A stretch of DNA of 64,000 nucleotides from Pseudocolwellia sp. AS88 (GCF_030551755.1 NZ_JAUPEC010000020.1:1-64000); one strand, 5' to 3'. Positions 1 to 9,152 are shown, numbered from the stretch's first letter. Translations and numbers: made by a program. Notes: generated from the sequence alone by a model not told the origin.

Positions 1-1178
1 ATGAAGGTAAAAATGAACACGAAGAAGAAAAAGACGATGGGCATGGCCATGAAGGTAAAAATGAACACGAAGAAGAAAAAGACGATGGGCATGGACATGA
101 AGGTAAAAATGAACACGAAGAAGAAAAAGACGATGGGCATGGCCATGAAGGTAAAAATGAACACGAAGAAGAAGGTTCGGGAGTTAAACTTTCAAAGGAA
201 CAATTAAATTTAGCTGAAATTAACATAACCGTACTAGAGTCTCAGGCGATGACTTACAGTATTTATGCTCAAGGAGAGATAAAAGCGAATGACTATACCA
301 GTTATTTAGTCTCGCCAAGAGTAGATTCGGTGATACTAAAACGCCATGTTGCTTTAGGTGATCATGTTGAAATCAATCAACCGTTAGTCACCCTATTTAG
401 TGAGTCAATGGCTGAAGCACAAGCCAGCTATAGGCTCGCTGATTCAGAATGGAAACGAGTGCAAAAACTTGGTCGAAAAGCGGTCGGTGATAAACGCTTT
501 ATAGAAGCTCAGACCGCTTTTGAGGCTGACTTAGGACGATTATATGCGTATGGCTTATCTGCTGACGCTATTACCTCTTTGGCTACCAACACTAAAAAAC
601 TTGGCCAATACACTCTAAACGCAGAGACTTCTGGCGCGGTATTATCTGATAATTTCCGTCAAGGACAACGCATAGAATCCGGCGGTACTTTATTTGATCT
701 GGCTGATGAGGATACGTTATGGGTTGAAGCACGTTTAGCTCCATCAATGGAATTGGACTTACCTGAAAATTCAAAGGCGCAAGTAAATGTAGGTAACAAT
801 ACATACACAGCTACGATCACTCAAAAAGCTCATACCATAGACCCAGTAACTCGCACACGTATTATACGTTTACAGGTTCAAAATGACGGTCATAAGCTTC
901 ATCCAGGCTTATTTGCGGATGTCTATTTTGCCTTTGAAACGGACAAAAAAGTTCTGACTGTGCCTGAAGAAGCATTAATGCGTGGTAGTGATGGTGATTG
1001 GATGGTGTTTGTTGAAGAAAATGGCGAATTTAAAGGTGTCGAAGTTGAATTGGGACGACAACTAGGAAAATCACGTGAAATTAAGGGATTACCAGCAGGC
1101 ACCAAAGTCGTCACAACTGGCGCATTTTATGTCGCGGCAGAAATTGCCAAAGGCAGTTTCGATGCTCATAACCATTAA
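1..1178 (+). CDS. RND efflux periplasmic adaptor subunit, CzcB/CusB-like (5' end outside window)
   Basis: Periplasmic membrane-fusion subunit of a heavy-metal RND efflux pump, linking the inner-membrane pump to an outer-membrane channel. The reading frame is open from base 3 to the stop at 1178, so the gene starts before the window; the internal ATG at 249 is not the start. Visible order: a 16-residue repeat rich in His, Glu and Asp (bases 3-173), a linker, a barrel-sandwich/lipoyl half (SPRVDSVILKRHVALGDHVE), a short helical hairpin, the second lipoyl half (AETSGAVLSDNFRQGQRIES), then beta-barrel and membrane-proximal domains ending near AHNH. It sits 22 bp ahead of the pump gene with GGAGAA before that start, so the two are one operon. 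The acidic/His repeat is probably a metal-binding extension (inference). Substrate not determinable. Confidence 0.9.
   Translation, partial: EGKNEHEEEKDDGHGHEGKNEHEEEKDDGHGHEGKNEHEEEKDDGHGHEGKNEHEEEGSGVKLSKEQLNLAEINITVLESQAMTYSIYAQGEIKANDYTSYLVSPRVDSVILKRHVALGDHVEINQPLVTLFSESMAEAQASYRLADSEWKRVQKLGRKAVGDKRFIEAQTAFEADLGRLYAYGLSADAITSLATNTKKLGQYTLNAETSGAVLSDNFRQGQRIESGGTLFDLADEDTLWVEARLAPSMELDLPENSKAQVNVGNNTYTATITQKAHTIDPVTRTRIIRLQVQNDGHKLHPGLFADVYFAFETDKKVLTVPEEALMRGSDGDWMVFVEENGEFKGVEVELGRQLGKSREIKGLPAGTKVVTTGAFYVAAEIAKGSFDAHNH
3..173 (+). repeat. 48-bp in-frame tandem repeat coding a His/acidic metal-binding segment
   Basis: Three complete 48-bp units (3-50, 51-98, 99-146) and 27 bp of a fourth (147-173). 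Each unit codes EGKNEHEEEKDDGHGH. The units differ at only one base (ggc to gga, silent), so the array is recent or homogenised. Bases 1-2 (at) fit the end of a CAT codon, so the array probably continues to the left. Confidence 0.93.
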
Positions 1179-1200
1179 TTGATAATTGGAGAACTAACAC

Positions 1201-4200
1201 ATGTTAAATCGTTTGATTGACTGGTCTGTCGCTAACCGATTATTGGTAATATTTGCCTTAGTTGCGTTAACGGCTATGGCCATTTTTACTATTCCACGTT
1301 TGAATTTGGATGCATTTCCAGATGTGACCAACGTGCAGGTGGCCATTAATACTGAAGCGCCAGGTTTGGCTTCAGAAGAAGTAGAACAACTTATTACCTT
1401 TCCAATAGAAGCCGTAATGTATGCATTACCTGATGTTGAAGAAGTACGTTCAATTTCTAAAACAGGTTTGTCTGGTATTACGGTCGTCTTCAAGGAAGGG
1501 ACCGATATTTATTTTGCTCGTCAATTGGTTTTTGAGCGATTGCAATCAGCAAAAGAATTAATACCTGAAGGTGTTGGTATACCTGAGATTGGTCCAAACA
1601 CCTCTGGTTTGGGGCAAGTATATCAATATTTGTTACTCGCTGATGAAGACTCTGGTTATGACAGTATGTCACTTCGAAGTCTAAACGATTGGGTGGTTAA
1701 ATTATTATTAATGCCTGTAGACGGTGTTACTGATGTCTTAGCATTCGGCGGAAATGTTAAACAATACCAAGTAAATATCAACCCTTCTCGTTTACTTGCT
1801 TACCAATTGACCCAAGAAGATATCGCTAACGCATTAGAAGATAATAATGATAACGCGGGTGGCTGGTATATGGATAGAGGCCAAGAGCAACTTATTATTC
1901 GAGGTGTTGGTTGGTTAAGTAGTGATGAAAAAGGTATTGAAGAACTAAAGCAAATCCCTGTCAAAACAATTGAAGGTACTGTTGTTTATCTAGCTGATGT
2001 TGCAACTATTGAATTTGGAAGCGAAATTAGACAAGGCGCTGTCACAATGACTAAACGTGTCGGTACTAATGGTAGTAAATTCCTAGGTGAAGTTGTTTCC
2101 GGTATTGTTTTAAAACGTATGGGCGCAAATACTAAAGTTGCCATTGATGGCATAAAAGACAGAATCCCGCTCATTCAACAAGCCTTGCCAAAAGGTGTAA
2201 CGTTTGAACCCATTTATGACCAAGCAGATTTAATTGAAAAAGCAGTTAGTACGGTAGTTCAAGCATTGACAATGGCTTTTATCTTTATTGTTATTGTATT
2301 GTTACTTTTCTTACTGAATGTACGCGCAGTTTTGCTGGTTCTGATTTCTATTCCACTTTCTGTTGGTATGGCCTTAATGATCATGGCCTACAATGGCTTG
2401 TCTGCGAATTTAATGTCTCTGGGTGGTTTAGCGGTTGCGATTGGAATGATGGTCGATGGTGCAGTGGTGATGATGGAAAATATTTTCAAACATCTCAGTC
2501 AGCCCGATCGTCGTCACGAACATAGTCATGAAGGAATGCATGACAGTGAGAACCCTTTTGATGTCGAAAAAGATATCGATGTTAGTTTGCGTATACAAAT
2601 TGCCGCACGAGAAGTCGCTAAGCCTGTATTTTTTGCAGTAACAATTATTATGGTGGTTTTTGCCCCTTTGTTTAGCTTAGAAGGAGTCGAAGGCAAACTA
2701 TTTCAGCCCATGGCTATTAGTATTATGATTGCTATGGTGGCGTCTTTAGTCGTATCACTCATTGTTGTACCTGCTCTAGCCAGTTACCTGTTTCAACGAG
2801 GTTTTAAAGCCCGAACCAGCCCTTTCGTTAGTGTGCTAGAAAAGCTTTACCGCAATAGTTTAACAAAAGCGATGAACGCCAAAAAAGTGGTTCTTATCGG
2901 GGCTGGAGCCTTACTTGTTGGTACGTTATTTCTAGTGCCAAATTTAGGCACTGAATTTGTACCTGAGCTTGAAGAAGGCACAATTAATTTACGTGTAACA
3001 ATGGCTCCTTCTACCAGCTTAACTACAGCTCTGTTTGTAGCGCCTAAGTTGGAGAAAATACTACTGGAATTTCCTGAAGTTACTTATGCTACCAGTCGTA
3101 TTGGTCGAGCAGAAATTGGTGGTGATCCTGAACCAGTCAGTAATATTGAAATTTATATTGGCCTCAAACCAACCGCTGAGTGGACGAGTGCAAAAACACG
3201 CCATGAACTACAAGGTTTAATGGAAATAAAACTTGAGAAATTCCCCGGTTTACTACTTAATTTTTCTCAACCTATCGCAACAAGAGTCGATGAATTGCTT
3301 TCAGGTGTGAAAGCCCAGTTAGCAATAAAACTGTTTGGCCCAGATCTCGACATCCTTGCTCAGCAAGGTCAGGCTATTGTTAATGCTATTCAAGGGGTTG
3401 ATGGTGCAAGGGATGTTGCTATGGAGCCAATAGCAGGTGAATCTCAGTTAGTCGTTAGACCAAACCGTCGTCAATTGTCTCGATACGGCTTATCGGTTGG
3501 TGATGTAATGAGATTAGTGCGTAATGGTATTGGTGGTCAGGAAGTAGGACAAGTCATTAATGGTAATGAACGTTATGATATTTACCTGCGAATAGGCAAA
3601 GAGTTTAGAGATCGGCAACAAACTATTGCTGACTTACGACTCCAGGCTCCAACAGGTGCATGGGTGCGGTTAGGTGATGTGGCAGATATTGCCATTGAAT
3701 CTGGCCCTCCTCAGGTACGCCGAGATGATGTCCAGCGACGCGTCGTTATTCAAGCCAACGTACAAGGACGAGACATGGGGAGTGTCGTTAAAGATATTAG
3801 AGCAGCAATTGCAAGTAAGGTTGATTTACCTCCCGGTTATTCTGTTGATATCGGTGGCCAATTTGAAAATCAACAAAGAGCACAGCAAAGACTTGCTATC
3901 GTTGTTCCACTTTCTATTGGTATTATTGCGTTGCTACTATATTTTGCTTTTACTAGTGTTGGTCAAGCTATGCTCATACTCGTCAATTTACCCTTAGCTA
4001 TGATTGGTGGAGTTGTCGCCTTGTATATTTCTGGTCAATACTTATCTGTCCCAAGTTCAATTGGTTTTATTACCTTATTTGGTGTCGCTGTTCTCAATGG
4101 TGTGGTTATGGTTGAAGCGATTAATCTACGCATTGAAACAGGTATGGAAAGTATTGCCGAAGCCGTTTACGAAGGCGCTATATCAAGGCTTCGCCCTGTA

Positions 4201-4395
4201 TTGATGACAGCGATTACCTCCGCTCTTGGTTTGATACCTATTATCATGTCAAATGGTGTAGGATCTGAGATACAACGACCATTAGCCACTGTAATTGTTG
4301 GTGGTTTGGTTACAGCAACGTTCCTTACTTTATTTGTCCTCCCCGTACTTTATGGTTGGTTTTCTAAAGGTCGGATTGAAGAAATGAGAAGGTAG
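1201..4395 (+). CDS. Heavy-metal RND efflux pump, CzcA/CusA family
   Basis: Inner-membrane proton-driven pump of 1064 residues, the usual length for HME-RND proteins. It begins with MLNRLIDWSVANRLLVIFAL (TM1) and has two periplasmic halves and twelve predicted TM segments. The TM4 signature near residues 413-425 reads AIGMMVDGAVVMMEN. Zn/Co/Cd pumps (HME1) usually show DFGxxxDGAxxxVEN and Cu/Ag pumps (HME4) AIGxxxDAAxxxIEN, so this one is intermediate and the metal cannot be assigned. A His-rich cytoplasmic loop (RRHEHSHEGMHDSEN) follows near residue 440. The ATG at 1201 follows GGAGAACTAACAC. It is co-transcribed with the adaptor upstream, and a CDF exporter follows after 90 bp. No outer-membrane factor is seen; it may lie left of the window. 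Confidence 0.93.
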   Translation: MLNRLIDWSVANRLLVIFALVALTAMAIFTIPRLNLDAFPDVTNVQVAINTEAPGLASEEVEQLITFPIEAVMYALPDVEEVRSISKTGLSGITVVFKEGTDIYFARQLVFERLQSAKELIPEGVGIPEIGPNTSGLGQVYQYLLLADEDSGYDSMSLRSLNDWVVKLLLMPVDGVTDVLAFGGNVKQYQVNINPSRLLAYQLTQEDIANALEDNNDNAGGWYMDRGQEQLIIRGVGWLSSDEKGIEELKQIPVKTIEGTVVYLADVATIEFGSEIRQGAVTMTKRVGTNGSKFLGEVVSGIVLKRMGANTKVAIDGIKDRIPLIQQALPKGVTFEPIYDQADLIEKAVSTVVQALTMAFIFIVIVLLLFLLNVRAVLLVLISIPLSVGMALMIMAYNGLSANLMSLGGLAVAIGMMVDGAVVMMENIFKHLSQPDRRHEHSHEGMHDSENPFDVEKDIDVSLRIQIAAREVAKPVFFAVTIIMVVFAPLFSLEGVEGKLFQPMAISIMIAMVASLVVSLIVVPALASYLFQRGFKARTSPFVSVLEKLYRNSLTKAMNAKKVVLIGAGALLVGTLFLVPNLGTEFVPELEEGTINLRVTMAPSTSLTTALFVAPKLEKILLEFPEVTYATSRIGRAEIGGDPEPVSNIEIYIGLKPTAEWTSAKTRHELQGLMEIKLEKFPGLLLNFSQPIATRVDELLSGVKAQLAIKLFGPDLDILAQQGQAIVNAIQGVDGARDVAMEPIAGESQLVVRPNRRQLSRYGLSVGDVMRLVRNGIGGQEVGQVINGNERYDIYLRIGKEFRDRQQTIADLRLQAPTGAWVRLGDVADIAIESGPPQVRRDDVQRRVVIQANVQGRDMGSVVKDIRAAIASKVDLPPGYSVDIGGQFENQQRAQQRLAIVVPLSIGIIALLLYFAFTSVGQAMLILVNLPLAMIGGVVALYISGQYLSVPSSIGFITLFGVAVLNGVVMVEAINLRIETGMESIAEAVYEGAISRLRPVLMTAITSALGLIPIIMSNGVGSEIQRPLATVIVGGLVTATFLTLFVLPVLYGWFSKGRIEEMRR

Positions 4396-4407
4396 TGCTG
4401 TTTGGCT

Positions 4408-4466
4408 AAAGCAAATATGACGGTTTGCTTTAACTCGATATCCCGTAGGTATTCGCTGCGGGATAT
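4408..4466. terminator. Two consecutive intergenic hairpins between pump and CDF genes
   Basis: Hairpin 1: AAAGCAAA (4408-4415) with TTTGCTTT (4424-4431), perfect 8 bp, 8-nt loop. Hairpin 2: ATATCCCG (4438-4445) with CGGGATAT (4459-4466), perfect 8 bp, 13-nt loop. Neither has a long T tract, so they may be mRNA-stability or partial-termination elements tuning CDF expression rather than a strong terminator (inference). Confidence 0.45.
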
Positions 4467-4485
4467 AGATTTATAGGAGAAAAAA

Positions 4486-5406
4486 ATGTCCGACAATTTA
4501 CATCAACACTCAACTAGTCATGGGCACAGTCATATTCCTAAAGATATGTCTTCAAGTCGTATTGGCTGGGCATTTATATTAAATGTTAGTTTTACTATTA
4601 TCGAGTTTATTGGCGGCTGGTTAACCAACAGTACCGCAATCATGGCGGATGCAGTTCACGATTTAGGAGATAGTTTATCCATCGGTCTCGCATGGGGATT
4701 AAATAAACTCAGCAAAAAAAACCATGATGAAACGTTTAGTTACGGCTACCACCGTTTTTCTTTACTTGGTGCGCTTATTAACGGCGTTGTCTTAATAGCG
4801 GGGTCAATTTATGTGTTAACCATTTCATTCCCTCGATTGTTATCGCCAGAGATGCCTGATGCTCAAGGCATGTTATGGTTAGCGATATTAGGGGTGATTG
4901 TTAATGGTTATGCTGCCTTCAAATTAAGTGACGGGAAAACACTAAACGAACGTGTACTTAATTGGCATTTATTGGAAGACGTCTTAGGTTGGGTAGCCGT
5001 ATTAATTGTTGCTATCGTCCTAATGTTTATCGAACTGCCAATACTTGATCCGATACTTTCAATCGGATTTACCTTATTTATTCTTTTTAATGTATTAAAA
5101 AACCTCCGCACTGCAATACGTCTGTTTTTACAGGCAACACCAGAGCAAGCCATTCAAGAAAAAATAAAAATTGAATTATCAACATTGAATTTTATTGAAG
5201 ATATTCATCATTTCCATTTGTGGTCTCTTGATGGCGAAAGGCATGTTCTTACTGCTCATTTAGTGTTAAATTATTACTGTGATCAACAAGAATATATGGC
5301 AATAAAGCATGAAATATCAACACGACTTATCCCTTTTCATCTTGAACATACAACACTGGAATTTGAGTTCGTAGACGAAATATGTAGAGACTCAAAAAAC
5401 AATTAG
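4486..5406 (+). CDS. Cation diffusion facilitator (CDF) family metal exporter
   Basis: Proton-coupled divalent-metal exporter of the inner membrane, 306 residues with six TM segments. The N-terminus is His-rich (HQHSTSHGHSHIP). The TM2 metal site is visible as MADAVHDLGDS and the TM5 site as WHLLEDVLGW, the paired H/D motifs of Zn-transporting CDFs (ZitB/CzcD branch). The C-terminal cytoplasmic domain has HHFHLWSLDGERHVLTAH, typical of CDF dimerisation and metal sensing. The start at 4486 has TAGGAGA 7 bp upstream. Lying just after the RND pump genes, it likely exports cytoplasmic Zn(II), Cd(II) or Co(II) (inference). Confidence 0.93.
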   Translation: MSDNLHQHSTSHGHSHIPKDMSSSRIGWAFILNVSFTIIEFIGGWLTNSTAIMADAVHDLGDSLSIGLAWGLNKLSKKNHDETFSYGYHRFSLLGALINGVVLIAGSIYVLTISFPRLLSPEMPDAQGMLWLAILGVIVNGYAAFKLSDGKTLNERVLNWHLLEDVLGWVAVLIVAIVLMFIELPILDPILSIGFTLFILFNVLKNLRTAIRLFLQATPEQAIQEKIKIELSTLNFIEDIHHFHLWSLDGERHVLTAHLVLNYYCDQQEYMAIKHEISTRLIPFHLEHTTLEFEFVDEICRDSKNN

Positions 5407-5571
5407 AAATACTTTCAAAGATGAAAAAACATTTTAACTAAACCTGTTACAGGCTCGTTTTATTGAGAGACCTTATTTCTCTTACTAGTGCGGAAGACTT
5501 TAGAGTTACTAAAGCGGCATGCTGACGGATTTATTTTACGTAAGCTCAAATCTGTCGGATGACTATGACGG

Positions 5572-5787
5572 TTAGCTATTACAGCAATCTTGTCCTTCTT
5601 GAATTGGTGGGCATTTAACAGTTCCATAAGAACAGAAAACGCAGCAATCACCTTTTAAGGGTTTTAATAATACTTTGCATGATTCACATTCATAGAACCA
5701 CTGACAGGCATTGGTTGGCATTTTTTCTGTTTTACTATGACCACACTCAGGACAAGTTATTGTTGAGTTAAATTTTACACTTTGCAT
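5572..5787 (-). CDS. GDCCVxC-type small Cys-rich protein
   Basis: A 71-residue protein with a zinc-ribbon-like CPECGHSKTE near residue 13, a second CESC pair, and the hallmark GDCCVFCSYGTVKCPP near residue 46. This matches the small GDCCVxC-domain family, found near mercury and other heavy-metal resistance genes; some members carry selenocysteine at the family Cys, here plain Cys codons. It ends 165 bp from the convergent CDF gene. The role is unproven; metal binding or a thiol redox step is inferred from eleven cysteines and the metal-resistance neighbours. Confidence 0.82.
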   Translation of the reverse strand: MQSVKFNSTITCPECGHSKTEKMPTNACQWFYECESCKVLLKPLKGDCCVFCSYGTVKCPPIQEGQDCCNS

Positions 5788-6091
5788 ATTCGCTCCTTTA
5801 CAGGTTTTACAATATCTAATACTGACATTACAACCATTAAACTCTAAGGCACTTAGGGGGCGAAAGCGAGTTAGATTTAATATTTTGAATTTATTTAAAA
5901 CTTACATGATTCAATGTCCGCTTTGGGGATTTGATATTTAATTCCGTGCAAAAATTTTCGGCACAATCTTAACTGTGAATGGATGTGAGTTTTTATATAA
6001 AAACGACAACTTTAGGATCCCTGATCTTCCGTTTTTAACTCAAAAGCTAACTTCCGCTTTTGGCTAGAAGCAGGCCTATTGATTATGTAAC
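5788..6091. other. Intergenic region without a gene
   Basis: It lies upstream of the GDCCVxC gene and downstream of the SRAP gene. No ORF of note. It holds two copies of CTTCCGYTTTT (6026-6035 and 6051-6061). No clear terminator or promoter was recognised. Confidence 0.5.
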
Positions 6092-6787
6092 TTAACTATC
6101 TTTTGAGATTAATAAGTGATTATTTATAGAGTTGTACAAAGACGGCTTATCTACCTGCTGAGCAATAATACTTTGTGGAATATGTGGTGTGAGTAAGCCA
6201 TCAAATTTTTCAACATTATGCTCTGTTGGGTTCAACCAATCATCTATCATATTTTCTGACTGAGGTAATATTAACGGCATCGCTTTGCTGTGAATGTTTG
6301 TTAGTTTGGGGTGTGGTGGCAAGGTAATAACAGAGCAAGAAAGTGTTGTTTGTCCTGTTTGTTGATGTTGCCATTCTCTGTACAATCCACCAAAAACTAA
6401 CCCTCCATTTTCTGCAACCATGTCATGATAATGAACAGGTTGTTTATTCACAAATTGCGTTTCACCAAACCCTTTAGCCACAATAATACAGCGTGACTCT
6501 CTATAAGCGGTATAACCAGCAGAATGAGGGGTGTTTAACTTATCGTATCGTGTATTGAATGATGTATATTTTGATGGTTTAAAACCGTCATTGGTTTCGT
6601 CTAAGAGTAACCACCACATCGCATTTTCAATACGGCGTTGATTACCGACATTACGAACAATAGAGAGTGTATCGGCTGCACGTAGAAAGCGTTTATCGAT
6701 GGGTTTATCGATTACTTTGTGTATTTTTAAGCTGGTATAAAGCTTTTTAACACCACTATCAAAAGTCGTATTGAATCGACCGCACAT
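6092..6787 (-). CDS. SRAP (YedK/HMCES-type) abasic-site crosslinking protein
   Basis: Protein of the SOS-response-associated peptidase family, which forms a thiazolidine crosslink to abasic sites in single-stranded DNA through Cys2. The 231-residue product starts MCGRF, so the catalytic Cys2 is exposed after Met removal. The conserved Asn is N78 (FNTRYDK), the Glu is E109 in GFGET (usually GFYEW in YedK), and the His is H166 in IHSKAMPLIL. It lies 33 bp after umuC on the same strand, so it is probably the third gene of the LexA-controlled operon. The altered GFYEW box is a divergence from E. coli YedK, but all four key residues are present. Confidence 0.9.
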   Translation of the reverse strand: MCGRFNTTFDSGVKKLYTSLKIHKVIDKPIDKRFLRAADTLSIVRNVGNQRRIENAMWWLLLDETNDGFKPSKYTSFNTRYDKLNTPHSAGYTAYRESRCIIVAKGFGETQFVNKQPVHYHDMVAENGGLVFGGLYREWQHQQTGQTTLSCSVITLPPHPKLTNIHSKAMPLILPQSENMIDDWLNPTEHNVEKFDGLLTPHIPQSIIAQQVDKPSLYNSINNHLLISKDS

Positions 6788-6820
6788 TATTCAAACCTTA
6801 TATTAAGAATTATCAATAAA

Positions 6821-8077
6821 CTAACATTGAATTTTAGGTATGTCATGCCAGTTGCTTGTATATTGGGGACTAAGGAAATGACGTTTCATTTGCCATACCT
6901 CAGATTTTCCTTCGGCTGCTAATGTTAATGCCCCTTGGCCGTAACGGTTGTTTATATTGTCTAAGCATCCCATCAATTCTGGATTAGAGTTATCTTCTAA
7001 AAATAAATCCGGTTGTTGATAATATCGGCTCTCTAATGCTATTGCGCCTACACCACATCGGTAAAAAGCCACACCTTCCCTAAATATAGCGTTAAGCACT
7101 TCACTTATCGCCTTAGCAATTATACAGCTATTATCGGTAGCGACAGGTAATGTATAAATCATCGCTTGTTTATAGTAATTATCATCATGTGGAGAGCTTG
7201 ATGCAAACACCATCAGCTTTTTAATGAGTGATGCTTGTTGTCTTACTTTTTTAGCGACAATAGCGCCATGTGTAACAAGGGCTGAATGTAATGTTGCTTT
7301 GGTAAAAATACGTTGACCAAAACTACGTGTCGAGAATATTTCTTGTTTGGGGCTTTTGACCTCATCCCATGATAAACAACTCATACCATTTAATTCATTA
7401 ACCGTACGCTCAGTAACCACACTAAACTGTTTCTTTATATTTTTTGAGGATTGTAGTGATAATTGGTAAGCCGTTTTAATACCTTGCTCTATGAGGCGTT
7501 TAGATATTTTATTACCTATTCCCCACACATCATTCACTTCCATTTTTTTTAATATCTCTAATCGACTTACTGTGTCATCAATAACAGCAACACCATTATA
7601 ACCATCGAGCTTTTTGGCTGCATGATTAGCGGCTTTCGATAAGGTAGATGTTATTCCAAAGCCTACACCCACGGGTAATCGCGTTTCTTTCCAAATGGCT
7701 CTTCTTATTTCGTGACCATACTGGTGCCAGTCTTTGATGATGCCCTGATAACTATCAAAATGAAGGAATGCCTCATCAATAGAGTAAACGTAGCTATTAT
7801 CACAATACCGTGCAATAACATTCATCATACGCTCACTCAAGTCAGCATAGAGTTCATAGTTAGATGAACGCACCACAACATTATGTTTTTGTAGAAAACC
7901 TTTTATCTTAAAATACGGGGTAAACTTCGGTATACCTAAACGTCTGGCGATAGGGCATACAGCACAAATACAGCCATCATTATTCGTTAATACAACAACA
8001 GGCCTGTTACGTATACTGGGGTCAAACACCTTTTCAGCACTTGCATAAAAAGAAACGGCATCAACTAAAGCATACAT
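6821..8077 (-). CDS. umuC: DNA polymerase V catalytic subunit UmuC
   Basis: Y-family translesion polymerase of 418 residues, normal for UmuC. The palm acidic residues are visible: D6 in MYALVDAVSFYASAEKVFD, and the second site in YSIDEAFLHF near residue 100. NNDGCICAVCPIARRLGIPK is the UmuC finger motif, and helix-hairpin-helix and little-finger regions follow. The ATG at 8077 overlaps the umuD 3' end (stop reaching 8065), which indicates translational coupling. It works with processed UmuD to copy past lesions during the SOS response. Confidence 0.95.
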   Translation of the reverse strand: MYALVDAVSFYASAEKVFDPSIRNRPVVVLTNNDGCICAVCPIARRLGIPKFTPYFKIKGFLQKHNVVVRSSNYELYADLSERMMNVIARYCDNSYVYSIDEAFLHFDSYQGIIKDWHQYGHEIRRAIWKETRLPVGVGFGITSTLSKAANHAAKKLDGYNGVAVIDDTVSRLEILKKMEVNDVWGIGNKISKRLIEQGIKTAYQLSLQSSKNIKKQFSVVTERTVNELNGMSCLSWDEVKSPKQEIFSTRSFGQRIFTKATLHSALVTHGAIVAKKVRQQASLIKKLMVFASSSPHDDNYYKQAMIYTLPVATDNSCIIAKAISEVLNAIFREGVAFYRCGVGAIALESRYYQQPDLFLEDNSNPELMGCLDNINNRYGQGALTLAAEGKSEVWQMKRHFLSPQYTSNWHDIPKIQC

Positions 8078-8478
8078 GAAATCAACTCAGGTGCTTGATG
8101 GTGAAGCCTTATTGACCGAGTAACAACGCCTTCTAATTGAAAGTCATCCTCAGGTTTAATTGAAACTGGTGCATGATTTTTAGAGGCGGATAACAACCTT
8201 GCTTGTTTCTTATCAATTAACTTACAGACAAAACAGCCATTAAAGTTAGCAACTACGACATCGCCATCTTTGGCGGTAAGTGACCTATCAACTATCAGTA
8301 AATCGCCAGGGAATATACCGATACCTTCCATTGATTGTCCTGTCGCTTGCCCAATAAAAGTCGCGTTTGGGTGACGTATAAGAAGTTCATCTAAAGATAA
8401 ACCGAGTTCTTTATATTCAGCCGCTGGAGATTCAAAACCACTGATACCAGCCTCTGCAAATATTGGGATGATTTTCAT
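8065..8478 (-). CDS. umuD: UmuD, LexA-like self-cleaving subunit of Pol V
   Basis: A 137-residue S24 peptidase-fold protein. The RecA-stimulated cleavage site is likely A10-G11 (EAGISGF). The Ser/Lys dyad is S49 (ATGQSMEG) and K86 (GCFVCK). After cleavage UmuD' pairs with UmuC. It is the first gene of the umuD-umuC-SRAP operon, and its start lies 10 bp from a perfect LexA box. Its closeness to accessory genes recalls the mobile-element umuDC (rumAB) operons, but no mobility gene is visible here. Confidence 0.95.
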   Translation of the reverse strand: MKIIPIFAEAGISGFESPAAEYKELGLSLDELLIRHPNATFIGQATGQSMEGIGIFPGDLLIVDRSLTAKDGDVVVANFNGCFVCKLIDKKQARLLSASKNHAPVSIKPEDDFQLEGVVTRSIRLHHQAPELISCML

Positions 8479-8487
8479 AATAAATAC

Positions 8488-8503
8488 CTGTAAATTTATA
8501 CAG
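8488..8503 (-). promoter_or_regulatory. LexA (SOS) box of the umuDC operon
   Basis: CTGTAAATTTATACAG is a perfect CTGT-N8-ACAG palindromic frame, 10 bp upstream of the umuD ATG. It matches the gammaproteobacterial LexA consensus, so the operon should be SOS-induced. Confidence 0.92.
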
Positions 8504-8753
8504 TATAGTTTTTTGTATTTGGTTTAGAAAGATAATTTTTGAAGATTTATTTACTCGGATATAAAACTAAATCAAATTAACCCCTTACCGACTTTACTCC
8601 TCATATGTACATGAAATTTAGATTGAGTTTAGGCATCTTATTCAATAAATATTTCCACGCTAACGTTATTTTTTTGGTAAGTTATTCAATATTGAAGTGG
8701 GCGTTATTACTGAGACGTCTACATAATATGCGGTTATATGCCTTAGGTTTAAC

Positions 8754-9152
8754 ATGGACGCAATTGAAAAGTTTAAAGTGCTGATCAGAAAAGAATTTCA
8801 ATTCTTATGTGATGATTTTGAATTTAAGGAAGAAGTATTTAACACCTATAGTGAATATTCTATTAGTTATGCTAATTCAACGACTAGAGTTATTGTTGAA
8901 GGGGTTAATTGGGGAGCCAATGTGCGTGTTGCCCTTGGTAGTTTATCTTGTACCTTCGAAGATTATGATTTAGGCGATTTGGTTACAATTGATAGCCATG
9001 AAGCGTGGGATTCTTTTGTCAAACTTGATATGCCACAGAATGAACAACTACCATATTTACATAGCTTTTTAATTACTTGTGGTAAGGATATTTTATCTGG
9101 TAACTTTACTATTTTTCCTCAATTGAATGAAATCTGTAAAAAAAAGGGCTAA
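8754..9152 (+). CDS. Hypothetical protein (132 aa)
   Basis: Not recognised. A soluble acidic protein without signal peptide or TM segment. The centre looks beta-rich (TTRVIVEGVNWGANVRVALGS) with alternating strands, and the C-terminus is helical. Size and fold feel resemble polymorphic-toxin immunity or DUF-type cassette proteins, but I cannot name a family. The ATG at 8754 has no strong Shine-Dalgarno, only AGG at about -9. It stands alone between the SOS operon and the first YgjP-like gene in an accessory-looking region. Confidence 0.6.
   Translation: MDAIEKFKVLIRKEFQFLCDDFEFKEEVFNTYSEYSISYANSTTRVIVEGVNWGANVRVALGSLSCTFEDYDLGDLVTIDSHEAWDSFVKLDMPQNEQLPYLHSFLITCGKDILSGNFTIFPQLNEICKKKG

Noticed and set aside
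3-173. CRISPR-like array
   Set aside because: Units are contiguous 48-bp tandem copies with no unique spacers and lie inside a coding frame.
1-207. Lysine/methionine-rich repeat protein in frame 1
   Set aside because: The same bases in frame 3 run without a stop into the CzcB-like adaptor and give a His/acid-rich metal-binding repeat, so frame 1 is a shadow.
3674-4204. Two plus-strand ORFs inside the pump gene
   Set aside because: They overlap the long CzcA frame in another phase and have no RBS or family features.
4908-5153. Minus-strand ORF in the CDF gene
   Set aside because: It is fully covered by the conserved CDF frame and has no supporting features.
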